In this document: in pieces, positions 14,938 to 24,462 of the stretch | Position numbering within the stretch: position 1 is the stretch's first letter | Layout of the letters: each line of letters starts with the position of its first letter | Source of the DNA: Candidatus Gastranaerophilales bacterium | Lineage (GTDB): Bacteria > Cyanobacteriota > Vampirovibrionia > Gastranaerophilales > Gastranaerophilaceae | Direction of reading: 5' to 3' | Length of the DNA stretch: 25,579 nucleotides | NCBI GenBank assembly: GCA_947624665.1 | Contig: CANQLK010000006.1 | Coordinates: 1-25,579 of the forward strand | Made by a program: the position numbers and the translations under genes | Notes under the pieces: model-generated | What the model was told of the DNA's origin: nothing | What the model saw: only the letters and a program-made list of their open reading frames with translations | Databases searched by the model: none

Positions 14938-15996
14938 CTAAAAAAGTGACTGTTGAAAATTAATATCGGTCAAATTAAAGCATTTGCAAGCGAAAGGGGT
15001 CAATTTTCTGCCTCTTGGGGTACGTTGAAGAAAACCTTTTTGAACAAGGTAAGGTTCATAAACATCTTCAATGGTTTTAATATCTTCACCTAAAGCCGTA
15101 GCAAGTGTTTCAATACCAACTGGACCTCCGTTATAATTTTTTGCGATTATGTTTAACAAAGAACGGTCCGTGTTATCAAGTCCGTATTTATCGATTTGTA
15201 ATATATCAAGAGCGCTATCGGCAGTTTTTGCATCAATTATTCCGTCGGATTTAACAATGGCATAATCTCTTACTCTTTTTACAAGCCTGTTTGCAATTCT
15301 TGGAGTTCCTCTTGAACGTTTTGCGATTGCCATTGCACCATTTTCATCCGTTTGTATTTCCAAAATTTTGGCTGTTCTTTGAATAACCTGTTTCAACTCT
15401 TCATCAGTATAAAATTCTAATCTGTGAATAATACCGAATCTGTCTCTTAAAGGGCCTGAAAGTGCGCCTGCTTTTGTAGTGGCTCCAATCAGAGTGAATT
15501 TGGGGATGGGAATTCTTATGGATTTTAATGTTTGCCCTTTTCCTGTTGTCATATCCAAACTGAAATCTTCCATTGCGGGATAAAGAATTTCTTCGGAGAT
15601 TTTATTTAAACGATGTATTTCATCAATAAACAAGATATCACCTGCTTTTAAAGACATTAAAAGCCCTATGATATCTCGTGGACGCTCTAAAGACGGAGCA
15701 GAAGTGATTTTGATATCTGCATTCATTTCATTTGCGATTACGGAAGCCAGAGTTGTTTTTCCAAGTCCCGGAGGCCCGTAAAATAATATGTGATCTAAAG
15801 GCAATTCTCTTTTTTTGGAAGCTTCGATTGATATTTTTAATGTGGATTTTAATGAACTTTGTCCTATATATTCATTAAAAGTTTTCGGTCTTATATTCGT
15901 TTCAAAAGACATGTCAAATGAAGTTTCTTCCGCAGTTGTATCTTCATTTTTCTTTTTGTTAAATTTTATATTGTTATCGTCCGAAATGATAGTCAA
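14938..15996 (-). CDS. ruvB: Holliday junction branch-migration helicase RuvB
   Basis: This hexameric AAA+ motor drives branch migration of Holliday junctions with RuvA. Walker A GPPGLGKTT (74-82) and Walker B DEIH (125-128) are intact. Sensor and arginine-finger motifs appear as GATTKAG and LRDRFG. The C-terminal winged helix includes GGPVGIETLA and the family ending YLVQKGFLQRTPRGR. I place the start at TTG (15996), because GGAGG (16008 to 16004) lies seven bases before it. The ATG at 16029, further upstream, has no ribosome site. From TTG the protein is 352 residues, slightly longer than typical owing to a Lys/Asn-rich N-terminus. ATT at 15999 is also conceivable. Confidence 0.94.
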   Translation of the reverse strand: MTIISDDNNIKFNKKKNEDTTAEETSFDMSFETNIRPKTFNEYIGQSSLKSTLKISIEASKKRELPLDHILFYGPPGLGKTTLASVIANEMNADIKITSAPSLERPRDIIGLLMSLKAGDILFIDEIHRLNKISEEILYPAMEDFSLDMTTGKGQTLKSIRIPIPKFTLIGATTKAGALSGPLRDRFGIIHRLEFYTDEELKQVIQRTAKILEIQTDENGAMAIAKRSRGTPRIANRLVKRVRDYAIVKSDGIIDAKTADSALDILQIDKYGLDNTDRSLLNIIAKNYNGGPVGIETLATALGEDIKTIEDVYEPYLVQKGFLQRTPRGRKLTPFACKCFNLTDINFQQSLF

Positions 15997-16066
15997 AATA
16001 GCACCTCCGGTTTTAATATAACATACCAATTTAAAATTGTGTATAATTTTATGTCTTTAATTTATA

Positions 16067-17578
16067 ATGTTAACAAGAGAGCATGAAAGGTATTTTAAAT
16101 TGGATATTAGTGAATTAATAACAAAATCATCTTCGGAACAAAGGAAAGCACTGTTAAATAAGGAAGTCAGTGCTGTTGAATTGACAATGGAAGTTTATAG
16201 AAAGATAGAATCCGTTGATGAAAAGATAGGTGCATATAACTCATTAACAAAGGAATATGCGCTTGAAACGGCAAAAAAAGTCGATGAAAAAATAAGAAAT
16301 AATGAAGAAATATCACCATTAGCTGGAATTCCTTTGGCATTAAAGGATAATATTAATTTAAAATCATATTCTACAACCGCATCCAGTAAAATATTGGCAA
16401 ACTTCGTTTCGCCATATGATGCAACGGTTACAAAGAAGTTAAAATCCAACTTAATACCCATAATGGGAAAAGCAAATATGGATGAGTTTGCAATGGGTTC
16501 AAGTAATGAAAACTCGGCAACAAAAATAGTAAGAAATCCTTGGAATTTAAATAAAGTACCCGGAGGAAGTTCGGGAGGCAGTGCAGCTGCAGTAGCGGCA
16601 GGCGAAGCAACATTAGCTTTGGGTTCCGATACGGGAGGAAGTATAAGATTGCCGGGAAGTTATTGCGGACTTGTCGGATTAAAACCTACATACGGACGTG
16701 TTTCAAGGTACGGTCTTATAGCTTTTGCCTCATCTCTTGACCAAATAGGGCCTTTAACAAGAACCGTAGAAGATGCTGCATTGTTATTAAATGTTATTTC
16801 AGGGTATGATGAAAAAGATTCAACTTCACTTAATCAAACCCCTCCTGATTTTACAAAAGATTTAAGAAATGACTTAAAAGGTTTAAAAATAGGATATATA
16901 AAAGAACTTTGCACGGAAGGACTCATGCCTGAAGTGGAGAATGCTCTTAAAAAATCTTTGGAAATATATAAATCGTTAGGAGCAGAGCTTGTTGAAATAT
17001 CGCTTCCGTTAATAAAATATTCTATTGCAGTATATTATATAGTTGCAACAGCTGAAGCAAGTTCAAATTTAGCAAGATTTGACGGTGTAAAATACGGATA
17101 TAGAGCTAAAGATGCACAATCTTTATATGAAATGTACGTAAAGACAAGAGCTCAAGGCTTTGGTGACGAGGTTAAAAGAAGAATAATGCTCGGAACTTAT
17201 GCATTGAGTTCGGGATATTACGATGCATACTATAAAAAGGCGCAGCAATTAAGAAGATTAATAAAAAATGATTTTGATAATGCGTTTAAAAAAGCAGACG
17301 TATTAATATCACCAACGTGTCCGCATACGGCATTTGATATCGGATCAAAAATTGAAGATCCGTTAAGTATGTATTTGACCGATATCGCAACAATAACCGC
17401 AAATTTGGCAGGAATCCCCGCAATGAATGTTCCCGTAGGATTAGATAACTCGGGGCTTCCGATAGGATTGCAGCTTCAAGCCGATTGTTTAAATGAAACA
17501 AAATTATTAAATGTTGCCTTTAAACTGGAAGAAGCTGTACAATTTAATTATGGTATTCCTTCAACGGCATTGGTGTAA
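16067..17578 (+). CDS. gatA: Asp-tRNA(Asn)/Glu-tRNA(Gln) amidotransferase subunit A
   Basis: This amidase subunit of GatCAB releases ammonia from glutamine to convert mischarged Glu-tRNA(Gln) or Asp-tRNA(Asn). The amidase signature is clear: Lys93 (LALKDN), cis-Ser168 in PGGSSGGSAA and Ser192 in DTGGSIR. Their spacing (75 and 24) matches the known Lys-Ser-Ser triad. The conserved run GLVGLKPTYGRVSRYGL follows. From the ATG at 16067 it has 503 residues. That ATG lacks a ribosome site, whereas TTG at 16100 has AAAGG (16086-16090) nine bases before it and would remove 11 residues. TATAAT at 16042-16047 may be the -10. gatC and gatB are not adjacent. Confidence 0.94.
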   Translation: MLTREHERYFKLDISELITKSSSEQRKALLNKEVSAVELTMEVYRKIESVDEKIGAYNSLTKEYALETAKKVDEKIRNNEEISPLAGIPLALKDNINLKSYSTTASSKILANFVSPYDATVTKKLKSNLIPIMGKANMDEFAMGSSNENSATKIVRNPWNLNKVPGGSSGGSAAAVAAGEATLALGSDTGGSIRLPGSYCGLVGLKPTYGRVSRYGLIAFASSLDQIGPLTRTVEDAALLLNVISGYDEKDSTSLNQTPPDFTKDLRNDLKGLKIGYIKELCTEGLMPEVENALKKSLEIYKSLGAELVEISLPLIKYSIAVYYIVATAEASSNLARFDGVKYGYRAKDAQSLYEMYVKTRAQGFGDEVKRRIMLGTYALSSGYYDAYYKKAQQLRRLIKNDFDNAFKKADVLISPTCPHTAFDIGSKIEDPLSMYLTDIATITANLAGIPAMNVPVGLDNSGLPIGLQLQADCLNETKLLNVAFKLEEAVQFNYGIPSTALV

Positions 17579-18456
17579 TGATAAAAAAAATATTAATATT
17601 ATTGATTATATTGGTAAACTGCTTGTTTTTAAATATTGATCGGGCAAATGCACAGGAAGACGTTTCCGAAGAAAATCAGGCAAGAGCAGCAAGTGCATAC
17701 CGTCAGGGTATTAATATGGTAAATGCAAAAGCTTATGATACAGCTGTATCATACTTCGAACAAGCTTTAAAATATAATCCTAATCTGACAGACGCATATT
17801 ATAACATTGCTTCGGTTTATATTGCACAAGGAAAATATGATGAAGCTTATAATACTTATGTAAAAATTATAGCAATAAATCCTTATGATTATGATTCAAT
17901 CCTTCAAGCGGCAAAGATATCATATAACAGAAAAAATTATGCCCTTACCATGAAATATCTGAAATATATTCCCGATGATTATAATAATTACTATATGGTA
18001 AAACAGCTATACGCAGATGCAAAAGAACAGTTTGATGCACAGAAAAATAAAATAGAACGCTCAAAAGTAACGACAGCAAATAAAAATCAAAGAGTTTTAA
18101 TAGACAAATTTAATTCTCCTGCAGGAGTAGCAGTCGATTCGGAAGGTAATATTTTTGTTGCCAGCTATTCGGATAATGCAATAATAAAAGTTGACCGAAG
18201 TAAAAAGAAAACGAACTTCGTAAAAGATTTTTTGCTGGATGGCCCGATAGGAATTGCTATTGACAGATATGATAATATATATATCGCAAATTACGAAGCA
18301 AACAATATTTTAAAAGTTACAAAAAGCGGAAATGTCAGTGTATTTATGGATAATGTATCAAAACCTTATTTTTTATACATAAAAAATGATGTATTATACA
18401 TATCAGAACAAGGTAACGATGCACTATTGACTTATAATCTTGGGTTGGGCAGATAA
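17578..18456 (+). CDS. Exported TPR and NHL/beta-propeller-like repeat protein
   Basis: This 292-residue protein has a signal peptide (1-25, ending in ANA before QE). Three TPR units follow at about 36-69, 70-103 and 104-137, then a charged linker, then three NHL-like repeats at about 178-208, 221-250 and 262-289 (PAGVAVDSEGNIFVAS, then PIGIAIDRYDNIYIAN). Three blades are too few for a closed propeller alone, so it may assemble as a partial blade set or dimerise. It probably acts as a periplasmic or surface scaffold for protein contacts. The ATG overlaps the gatA stop as TAATG with no ribosome site, so translation depends on gatA. The final 33 bases overlap the convergent gene. Confidence 0.85.
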   Translation: MIKKILILLIILVNCLFLNIDRANAQEDVSEENQARAASAYRQGINMVNAKAYDTAVSYFEQALKYNPNLTDAYYNIASVYIAQGKYDEAYNTYVKIIAINPYDYDSILQAAKISYNRKNYALTMKYLKYIPDDYNNYYMVKQLYADAKEQFDAQKNKIERSKVTTANKNQRVLIDKFNSPAGVAVDSEGNIFVASYSDNAIIKVDRSKKKTNFVKDFLLDGPIGIAIDRYDNIYIANYEANNILKVTKSGNVSVFMDNVSKPYFLYIKNDVLYISEQGNDALLTYNLGLGR

Positions 18457-19896
18457 AAATTGTTTGACAGCTGAAAAACTTCCGCCGACTTCATATAAAT
18501 CGGTATTATTTCGAATGAAATTATTAAAATTATCAATTGTTTCGGAATTCAGATTTTTGTCATTTTCACAAGTGGGAGAAACAGATTCAAATGCTGAAAC
18601 CATTCCTTGAGAGTCATTTTGTAATGATTTAATAAATTCTACGACTTTATTGTAATTTTTTGGATTTTTTTCTTCATAATAATAAGATAAGTAGAAAGGC
18701 GAAGAAACTGCAATTATTGGTTTTTCGGGTTCTCTATCGAAACAGGCAATCAAATCGGTGAAAATATTTTCAGCTGAAGAAACGATTTTGCCTTGTTCTT
18801 CATCGTAGTGTGTTGAATATTCATCAAATACTTGTTTAATGCTGTGGTTAACTTCGTCATTTTTAATTATATCAGTTCCTGTAGCGGAGTACCCTGATTC
18901 TTGCGAACCTACAAATAACTTATCTATGCCGGAAAGAATCTCGTAAGATTCTTTGAGAATATCTTTCGGCGTCATATCAAGTCCTTTAATTTCTGTATCG
19001 CCTTTTGTTTCGGCATATTCTCTTGCTCTCCAGTACAGATTTGAAACTGCAAGATTTTTCTTGTATTTTATATTATTTTGTTTTGCGAATTCAATAACAC
19101 TGTATGCAAATTCAGGGTATAAATTATAAACTTTTTTAATAAAATTTATTATCATGCCTTTTCTTTTGCTGAAATTGTTTTCAATAAAGTTGATAATATT
19201 AGAAGAAAAAGGGTTAATTCCGTATACGATTAAATCGCTGTTTTCGTAGCCTAATTGAGAGTTTGGGGCTTCGTGGGTATAAGAAATTTTAATTGCGGGT
19301 ATAAAATTAAGATGTTTATATTTTTCAGGATCCGAACCTATGATTCTTATTGCGTGCTGAAGTCCTTCAACAGAGTCCCTGTCTGTAATTGCGAAAGTGA
19401 AATTTTTACCTGTTTTTTCGTAATAACTGTCAGCAAATTTTGCGGCATTTTCTAAAATATAAAAAACATTTTCATTTCCTGAAGAAAAACTTGTTTGATA
19501 ATCTAAATCCGCACAATAAATACCGTTTTCAATATTTTCTTTTGTAGAACGAAAATTTTCTTCTTTTAATTCGGATAATACTTTTTTAATCTCGGAAGGT
19601 TTCATAATTGCAGATAAGTTTTCAGGTGGGATATCTGCATACATTACGGATTTTAAGCCTAAAGAGAGGTCGTTTATAAAATCTATTTTTTTTGAAGATT
19701 TATCTTGTTGGTTAGTTTTATCCGATTTTCTGAAAATAGCACCGAACAAACCTCTAAACGAAGGCTGTTTAATATTTGAATTTTTAATAAAAATATCATT
19801 ATTATACTGATTTTTGCTTCCCGTTTCTTTGGCAAGCAAAACCGTATCTTTTGAATAAATATTTTTTGTAGGGAAATTTGTGCTGTTTATTTTCAT
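18424..19896 (-). CDS. Degenerate PHP-domain protein with N-terminal FxG motif
   Basis: This 490-residue protein has a polar, probably flexible N-terminus carrying QPSFRG (44-49). From about residue 128 the order of a PHP phosphoesterase domain is visible. DLDYQTS (130-136) stands where D-L-H-x-H-S is expected. ENAAKFADSYYEKTGKNF follows, then ITDRDSVEGLQ (170-180) for ITDHDT-x-x-G, then PAIKIS (200-205) for the G-x-E-I/F-S strand. The metal-binding His residues of the first two motifs are therefore missing, so an inactive, regulatory or binding role is likely. No signal peptide is seen. It lies 66 bases after a small tail-anchored gene on the same strand. The PHP call is by motif order only. 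Confidence 0.7.
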   Translation of the reverse strand: MKINSTNFPTKNIYSKDTVLLAKETGSKNQYNNDIFIKNSNIKQPSFRGLFGAIFRKSDKTNQQDKSSKKIDFINDLSLGLKSVMYADIPPENLSAIMKPSEIKKVLSELKEENFRSTKENIENGIYCADLDYQTSFSSGNENVFYILENAAKFADSYYEKTGKNFTFAITDRDSVEGLQHAIRIIGSDPEKYKHLNFIPAIKISYTHEAPNSQLGYENSDLIVYGINPFSSNIINFIENNFSKRKGMIINFIKKVYNLYPEFAYSVIEFAKQNNIKYKKNLAVSNLYWRAREYAETKGDTEIKGLDMTPKDILKESYEILSGIDKLFVGSQESGYSATGTDIIKNDEVNHSIKQVFDEYSTHYDEEQGKIVSSAENIFTDLIACFDREPEKPIIAVSSPFYLSYYYEEKNPKNYNKVVEFIKSLQNDSQGMVSAFESVSPTCENDKNLNSETIDNFNNFIRNNTDLYEVGGSFSAVKQFLSAQPKIISQ

Positions 19897-19962
19897 TTTT
19901 ACACCGATAAAAATTTTTACGAATATAAAAAATCGGGGAAAAAATTTTTTGTCATCAAAAAA

Positions 19963-20232
19963 TTATTTTTTCTTTGTCAATAAAAAAATAATCAGACCGG
20001 TAAGAGCAGAAACCGAAGCAAAACGTTTAAAATTAAATTTCGGTTTAGAATGTGTTTGTTTTTGTTGTCTAAGCACATTTTTTCTGAATTCGTCTTTTTC
20101 GTTTAACACATCATTAAGAGAATATTTAGGCAGACTTTGAGGTGCTTGTATATATTCCGACGGCTGGCTTTTTTTGCCGTAGTGTATTGTGTTATTCAAT
20201 CTGATATCTTGCGAATTTATAATATTTGTCAT
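19963..20232 (-). CDS. Small tail-anchored membrane protein, unknown
   Basis: This 89-residue protein is polar for most of its length and ends with one membrane helix (about 70-86, FASVSALTGLIIFLLT) followed by three Lys. The arrangement leaves the N-terminus in the cytoplasm if the positive-inside rule holds. The start at 20232 is chosen because GGAG (20242 to 20239) lies six bases before it; an upstream in-frame ATG at 20271 has no such site. The N-terminus contains IHYGKK (16-21), loosely like the FxG-Lys motif of its neighbours. It is probably the first gene of a two-gene unit with the PHP-like gene. No family is recognised. Confidence 0.7.
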   Translation of the reverse strand: MTNIINSQDIRLNNTIHYGKKSQPSEYIQAPQSLPKYSLNDVLNEKDEFRKNVLRQQKQTHSKPKFNFKRFASVSALTGLIIFLLTKKK

Positions 20233-20342
20233 AATTATCTCCATAATTATAATGTATAAAAATACGCACAATTGACTATAATTATTTATAAAAAACTATA
20301 TTTTTACAAAACTTAATGTATAATAATGTAAAAAATTGTTAA

Positions 20343-20359
20343 GACATAATTATAATGTC
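20343..20359. promoter_or_regulatory. Palindromic site overlapping a -10 upstream of the GH13-like gene
   Basis: GACAT and ATGTC arms flank seven A/T bases that include TATAAT (20351-20356). A promoter with an overlapping regulator site is plausible for the gene at 20419. No convincing -35 was found at standard spacing. Confidence 0.35.
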
Positions 20360-20418
20360 GCAATAAAACTGCTTTAGGGGAATTAATATAATGTATTCTG
20401 CATGCAAAGGAGAAAAAT

Positions 20419-23400
20419 GTGAATATTAAGAAAAGCGGGTTAAATACGCAGGGGTTAATGTTTAAGGGACATAAAAAGTCTTTAGATAAAACAGGATACG
20501 AGAAACACGATTTCTGTTATTTGTATGATTCCGATAAATACAACTGTGAGCTGGAATTATATAATATAAAGAAAGATAAAAAGGGGAATATATCAATATC
20601 AAATGAAAAACCCGTAAAGACATATTCCATGCCGGAGGGTAAGATAAGTGTAGATATTGATTCATTGTTTCAATTGGATACGGAAACGGGTTTTGCATAC
20701 AGATTTAAGCTGACCGATAAAAAAACAAAAGAAGCATCTTATGCTTATGATAACGGTTCGGTAATAAATATTTTTGATGATAATGACAGTAACAATAAAT
20801 ATAATGTAGTATATTCGAACAGGGCAACAATAAATAAAAACGGGCCAATGCAGTTAATTATGCCGGATTTTTATTATCCGGGGGTGGAAAATAGAAACGG
20901 GAAACCCGAAATAAATGAGGGTTTAAGGGCGAAAGCTTTAACTTCCGTAAGAACACATGCTAACAGATTAGGCGGTAATTTATACGGAATAATAGAGAGG
21001 CTGCCGAAATTAAAAGAAGAAGGTGTATCAAGGATAGTAGGAACTCCGTTTACAAGAGATACGGTATCTTCGCATTTGTATTGGACTGAAAATGCTTATC
21101 AGGTAGCTCCGCAATTAGGAACGGAGGAAGAATATAAGGAACTTCAAAGGCAGTTATTCAAGAACGGAATTAACTGGATAGCTGATGCAGCATTAGTTAA
21201 TGAAGGTTTTGGCGGAATTCATTTTTCCGAATTATTAAGAAAAGGGCAGGATTCTTTTTCAAAAAATATGTTTAGAGTAGACGAAAAAGTTTCGCTGGGT
21301 ATTTTGCCTGATAATTCTAAATATACGAGAATGAAAATTATCAATGCTCCTTTTTTAATCACTAAAGACAACGAATATCAAAAGAATAACCCTAATTATA
21401 ATCCTTCAAAACCAACGTATATACAATTTTACGATGACAGATTGGCGAGTGAAGAGCAAAAGACGTCGGATTCCATCGTAAGATTATCTGCTTATGATAA
21501 CAAAAATACTGATAATATATATGAAATAACCAAACATGATGATGCGGTATATCCTTTCCCCATAGAAGTAAGTCCAAGTGAACTCGGACGTAACGTAAGA
21601 AATGTTATAAGTTTAAAAGGAGAGGTTGATTTATCCGATATATCAACAATTAAACAAATAGCTGATTTTACTAATTTTAACGTAGTAAATAAAAGTGAAG
21701 CTAAAGGCTTGGAAGTTTGGGACGGAAATGTTGATATTGCCAAATTAAACTTTTATAAATCAGATATGGACGATGAAAGATTTATAAAATATTCAAGGGA
21801 AGATAGGCAAAAAGCATTGGAAGAATTCAAAAGAGGAACTTTGGCTGTCAGAGATTATGCCGTTAATTCGGGTAAATACTGGACAAAATTAACCAATGAT
21901 ACTCAGTTGGAATATGCTGCCGATGTTCTAAAGAAATATCAGGCTTCTAATGCGAAAGAGTATATGAATGCAATCAAAAAATTAACAGAGGAAGGAATGC
22001 TTCCGCAGTCAATTCTTGAGAATACGGATGAAGAAGTTATCCAAAACGTTTTGGATGATGAATATAATCTCAGAATAGAAGATTATGGCAATGATTATGA
22101 CTATAATGATTATATTCTAAAGCAATCCATGGAACTTCCGTTGGAAACAATTCCGGTGGCATCTAATCTTTTGGGAATAATTACTTCGCCGTATATAGAA
22201 AAGAAGGCTAATACGGAAGATGAACTTGGTGTATCCAGATATGAACTGACTAAATCGGGAAATCCCAATTTGCCCCAAGAGTATAATAAAACGTATACAG
22301 AAATGGATAATATTTATAAAAACAGTATAGTTCCGTTAATAGAAAAAGTTTTGGAAGGCGTTGACGGTCTTAAAAATGAGGACGGAACGGTTTCCGTATT
22401 GGGCAAGTATGTAATTTCTCAGGTTGCTCCCGATTTAACAAAATATATTTTCCTTAAAGCTCTTAATAAAAATGAAAAAGTAGAGTTTAAACCAAACGGA
22501 CAAATGGATTTTTCATCCGTTAACGGGGAAAATATTACTATGCAGTCAATAGGCATTCCTTTTGAGGGTAAAACTTCGGAACAGGAAGCTCAAATGCTGT
22601 TGAGTGTTTTAAAACAAGGAATAGCCTCTATTTCTGATGAAGATATCGGAGAACTTCAAGCCAATGTGAAGAAAAGATTTGATTCCGTTAATGAAAATGA
22701 TTATAAGATAGCGGAGATGATACTTGACAGAACCGAATCCGGTTTAGGATGGAGAATAGATGCTTCAAAGGATATAGCTTCCATAGATTCGGTCAGAGCA
22801 GGTGTCGATGATATGAATAATATATGGGATAGAGTAATTGATTTCTGGAAATTGTATAATCAATCAATACTTGAAATAAATCCTCACGCATACACAACTG
22901 CGGAAATTACCGATTTGTACGATTTAATCACTGCAAATTCTAATAATCATTATAAGAGTGACGGAGATGCCGAACGTAAGTTTCTTCAGGAAACAGGTAT
23001 TACCTCTATAGCAAATTACAGTTATTTCTTCTCGCTGCTTCCCGAATTGTTTTCGCTTAAACAATTTGAAATGGGTTATGACAGCGGAAGTGCAATGAAC
23101 AGCCAAAATATTGAGCTGAGAAAAAAATTGGATGAAGGCTGGAGTCACGAAATTGAAAATAACCCCGGATTTTTATTCCAAAGTCCCGAAGACGGTGTTG
23201 TTAATTCATATACATTTATTGGAAACCATGATAAACCCAGAGTACTTCATTGTTTAAGTTTGGATATGGGATTATTTAATTCCGATTTTTCCGCAGATAA
23301 AAAATCAAAAAATGCTAAAGGTGTTGGAAGAACACACAGAAGTCTTGCTGCGGAAGTTCTTATGAAACCTGAAAAATCGATAGACTTTCAAAAAGTAAGC

Positions 23401-24375
23401 TCTCAAGCTGTAGCAATGGGTTTACGAATTGATGAGGCTATAGATTCCGTTGTTAAGGATGAAACATTAAAAAATCGATTAAAGGAATCTGTAAGCCAAT
23501 TGGCAAACGGTGAATATAAAGGTGAAAAATTTGATGCGCTTGCTTTCGGAACAAGACCTTTTGAAGTAGCTATTAAGACAGTATTTGATAATGCAGAATA
23601 TACGGATGATTCTCCGATTGAAAATCGTGATAAAACTGAAGCCATGTTATTAAAAAATATATTGGAACCTGCTTTTGACAGATTTTATTCAATGTATAAG
23701 CTTTTGATAACGCTTCCGGGCAGTCCTACAGACTTTGCAGGTGATAGAGTCGGTGCATCAGGTTATGAAACAAAAGCTAAAAACTATCATCAGCAGAACA
23801 GGAACATTATTCATTGGGAATGGCTTGATGATGATAATTATAAATTTGTCAGCGAATTTTATAATAATATGAACAAAATAGCTAATTTAAGAAATAACCC
23901 TAAACTCAGTGCGCTAAACGACGGTGCAACAGTCACTCTGCCTATCTCAACATTTAAGGACGGAAGAAAATCCGCAAAGGATAATTTACAGGCATTCCTG
24001 AGATATAACGATAAGGATTCCGTTATTATAACGCTGCACGATTCTTCAGGCTCCAATACTCATAATACCTTGAAAATGCAAAGAAATACAACTGAAACAT
24101 CCGTTAATAACGGAAGTATCAGTGACAGAATCGTATTGAATTCCGATATTGTTAATGCAAAACAAGGACTTAAACACGGTCTGAAAGAAGGTACAAAATT
24201 CAAAAACAATCGTGAAGGTGATGATTCGGTATATAAAATTGCTAAAATGACCGTCAATGAGAATAATCAGCCTAAAGAATACTATTACATACGCAGGGAA
24301 GATACTCAAGGACGTGAAATCCCCATTAAAATATCACCGGAGGATTTTAACACTTTAATTCTTTATAAAATTTAA
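20419..24375 (+). CDS. Very large GH13 (alpha-amylase family)-like protein with N-terminal FKG motif
   Basis: This 1318-residue protein starts at GTG, six bases after AAAGGAG. The N-terminus carries MFKGHKKS (14-21) but no signal peptide. The alpha-amylase TIM barrel is recognisable. GNLYGIIERLPKLKEEGV (186-203) is its first helix. Region I is D256-AALVN-E262 (usually D-x-x-x-N-H). Region II is GWRID781A with the nucleophile, region III TAE829I the acid/base, and region IV GNHD938K the third carboxylate. LPGSPTDFAGDRVG and NRNIIHWEW follow, as in this family. About 520 residues separate regions I and II, where roughly 100 is usual. It probably acts on alpha-glucans such as glycogen or starch; hydrolase versus transferase activity cannot be told. 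A terminator closes it. Confidence 0.8.
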   Translation: MNIKKSGLNTQGLMFKGHKKSLDKTGYEKHDFCYLYDSDKYNCELELYNIKKDKKGNISISNEKPVKTYSMPEGKISVDIDSLFQLDTETGFAYRFKLTDKKTKEASYAYDNGSVINIFDDNDSNNKYNVVYSNRATINKNGPMQLIMPDFYYPGVENRNGKPEINEGLRAKALTSVRTHANRLGGNLYGIIERLPKLKEEGVSRIVGTPFTRDTVSSHLYWTENAYQVAPQLGTEEEYKELQRQLFKNGINWIADAALVNEGFGGIHFSELLRKGQDSFSKNMFRVDEKVSLGILPDNSKYTRMKIINAPFLITKDNEYQKNNPNYNPSKPTYIQFYDDRLASEEQKTSDSIVRLSAYDNKNTDNIYEITKHDDAVYPFPIEVSPSELGRNVRNVISLKGEVDLSDISTIKQIADFTNFNVVNKSEAKGLEVWDGNVDIAKLNFYKSDMDDERFIKYSREDRQKALEEFKRGTLAVRDYAVNSGKYWTKLTNDTQLEYAADVLKKYQASNAKEYMNAIKKLTEEGMLPQSILENTDEEVIQNVLDDEYNLRIEDYGNDYDYNDYILKQSMELPLETIPVASNLLGIITSPYIEKKANTEDELGVSRYELTKSGNPNLPQEYNKTYTEMDNIYKNSIVPLIEKVLEGVDGLKNEDGTVSVLGKYVISQVAPDLTKYIFLKALNKNEKVEFKPNGQMDFSSVNGENITMQSIGIPFEGKTSEQEAQMLLSVLKQGIASISDEDIGELQANVKKRFDSVNENDYKIAEMILDRTESGLGWRIDASKDIASIDSVRAGVDDMNNIWDRVIDFWKLYNQSILEINPHAYTTAEITDLYDLITANSNNHYKSDGDAERKFLQETGITSIANYSYFFSLLPELFSLKQFEMGYDSGSAMNSQNIELRKKLDEGWSHEIENNPGFLFQSPEDGVVNSYTFIGNHDKPRVLHCLSLDMGLFNSDFSADKKSKNAKGVGRTHRSLAAEVLMKPEKSIDFQKVSSQAVAMGLRIDEAIDSVVKDETLKNRLKESVSQLANGEYKGEKFDALAFGTRPFEVAIKTVFDNAEYTDDSPIENRDKTEAMLLKNILEPAFDRFYSMYKLLITLPGSPTDFAGDRVGASGYETKAKNYHQQNRNIIHWEWLDDDNYKFVSEFYNNMNKIANLRNNPKLSALNDGATVTLPISTFKDGRKSAKDNLQAFLRYNDKDSVIITLHDSSGSNTHNTLKMQRNTTETSVNNGSISDRIVLNSDIVNAKQGLKHGLKEGTKFKNNREGDDSVYKIAKMTVNENNQPKEYYYIRREDTQGREIPIKISPEDFNTLILYKI

Positions 24376-24378
24376 ACG

Positions 24379-24411
24379 AAAAAACTTACGGCACAAACCG
24401 TAAGTTTTTTT
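24379..24411 (+). terminator. Intrinsic terminator after the GH13-like gene
   Basis: AAAACTTACGG (24381-24391) pairs with CCGTAAGTTTT (24398-24408) around a six-base loop and continues into a T-run. It lies four bases past the stop codon. Confidence 0.92.
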
Positions 24412-24462
24412 CAATGTTGCGAAAATCGGACAGAAAATTATATAAATCCCCTGATTAAACAG

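Noticed and set aside
19897..19962. CCGAT...ATCGG inverted repeat between the tail-anchored and PHP-like genes
   Set aside because: Only five-base arms with mismatched A/T runs between; too weak to call a terminator or operator.
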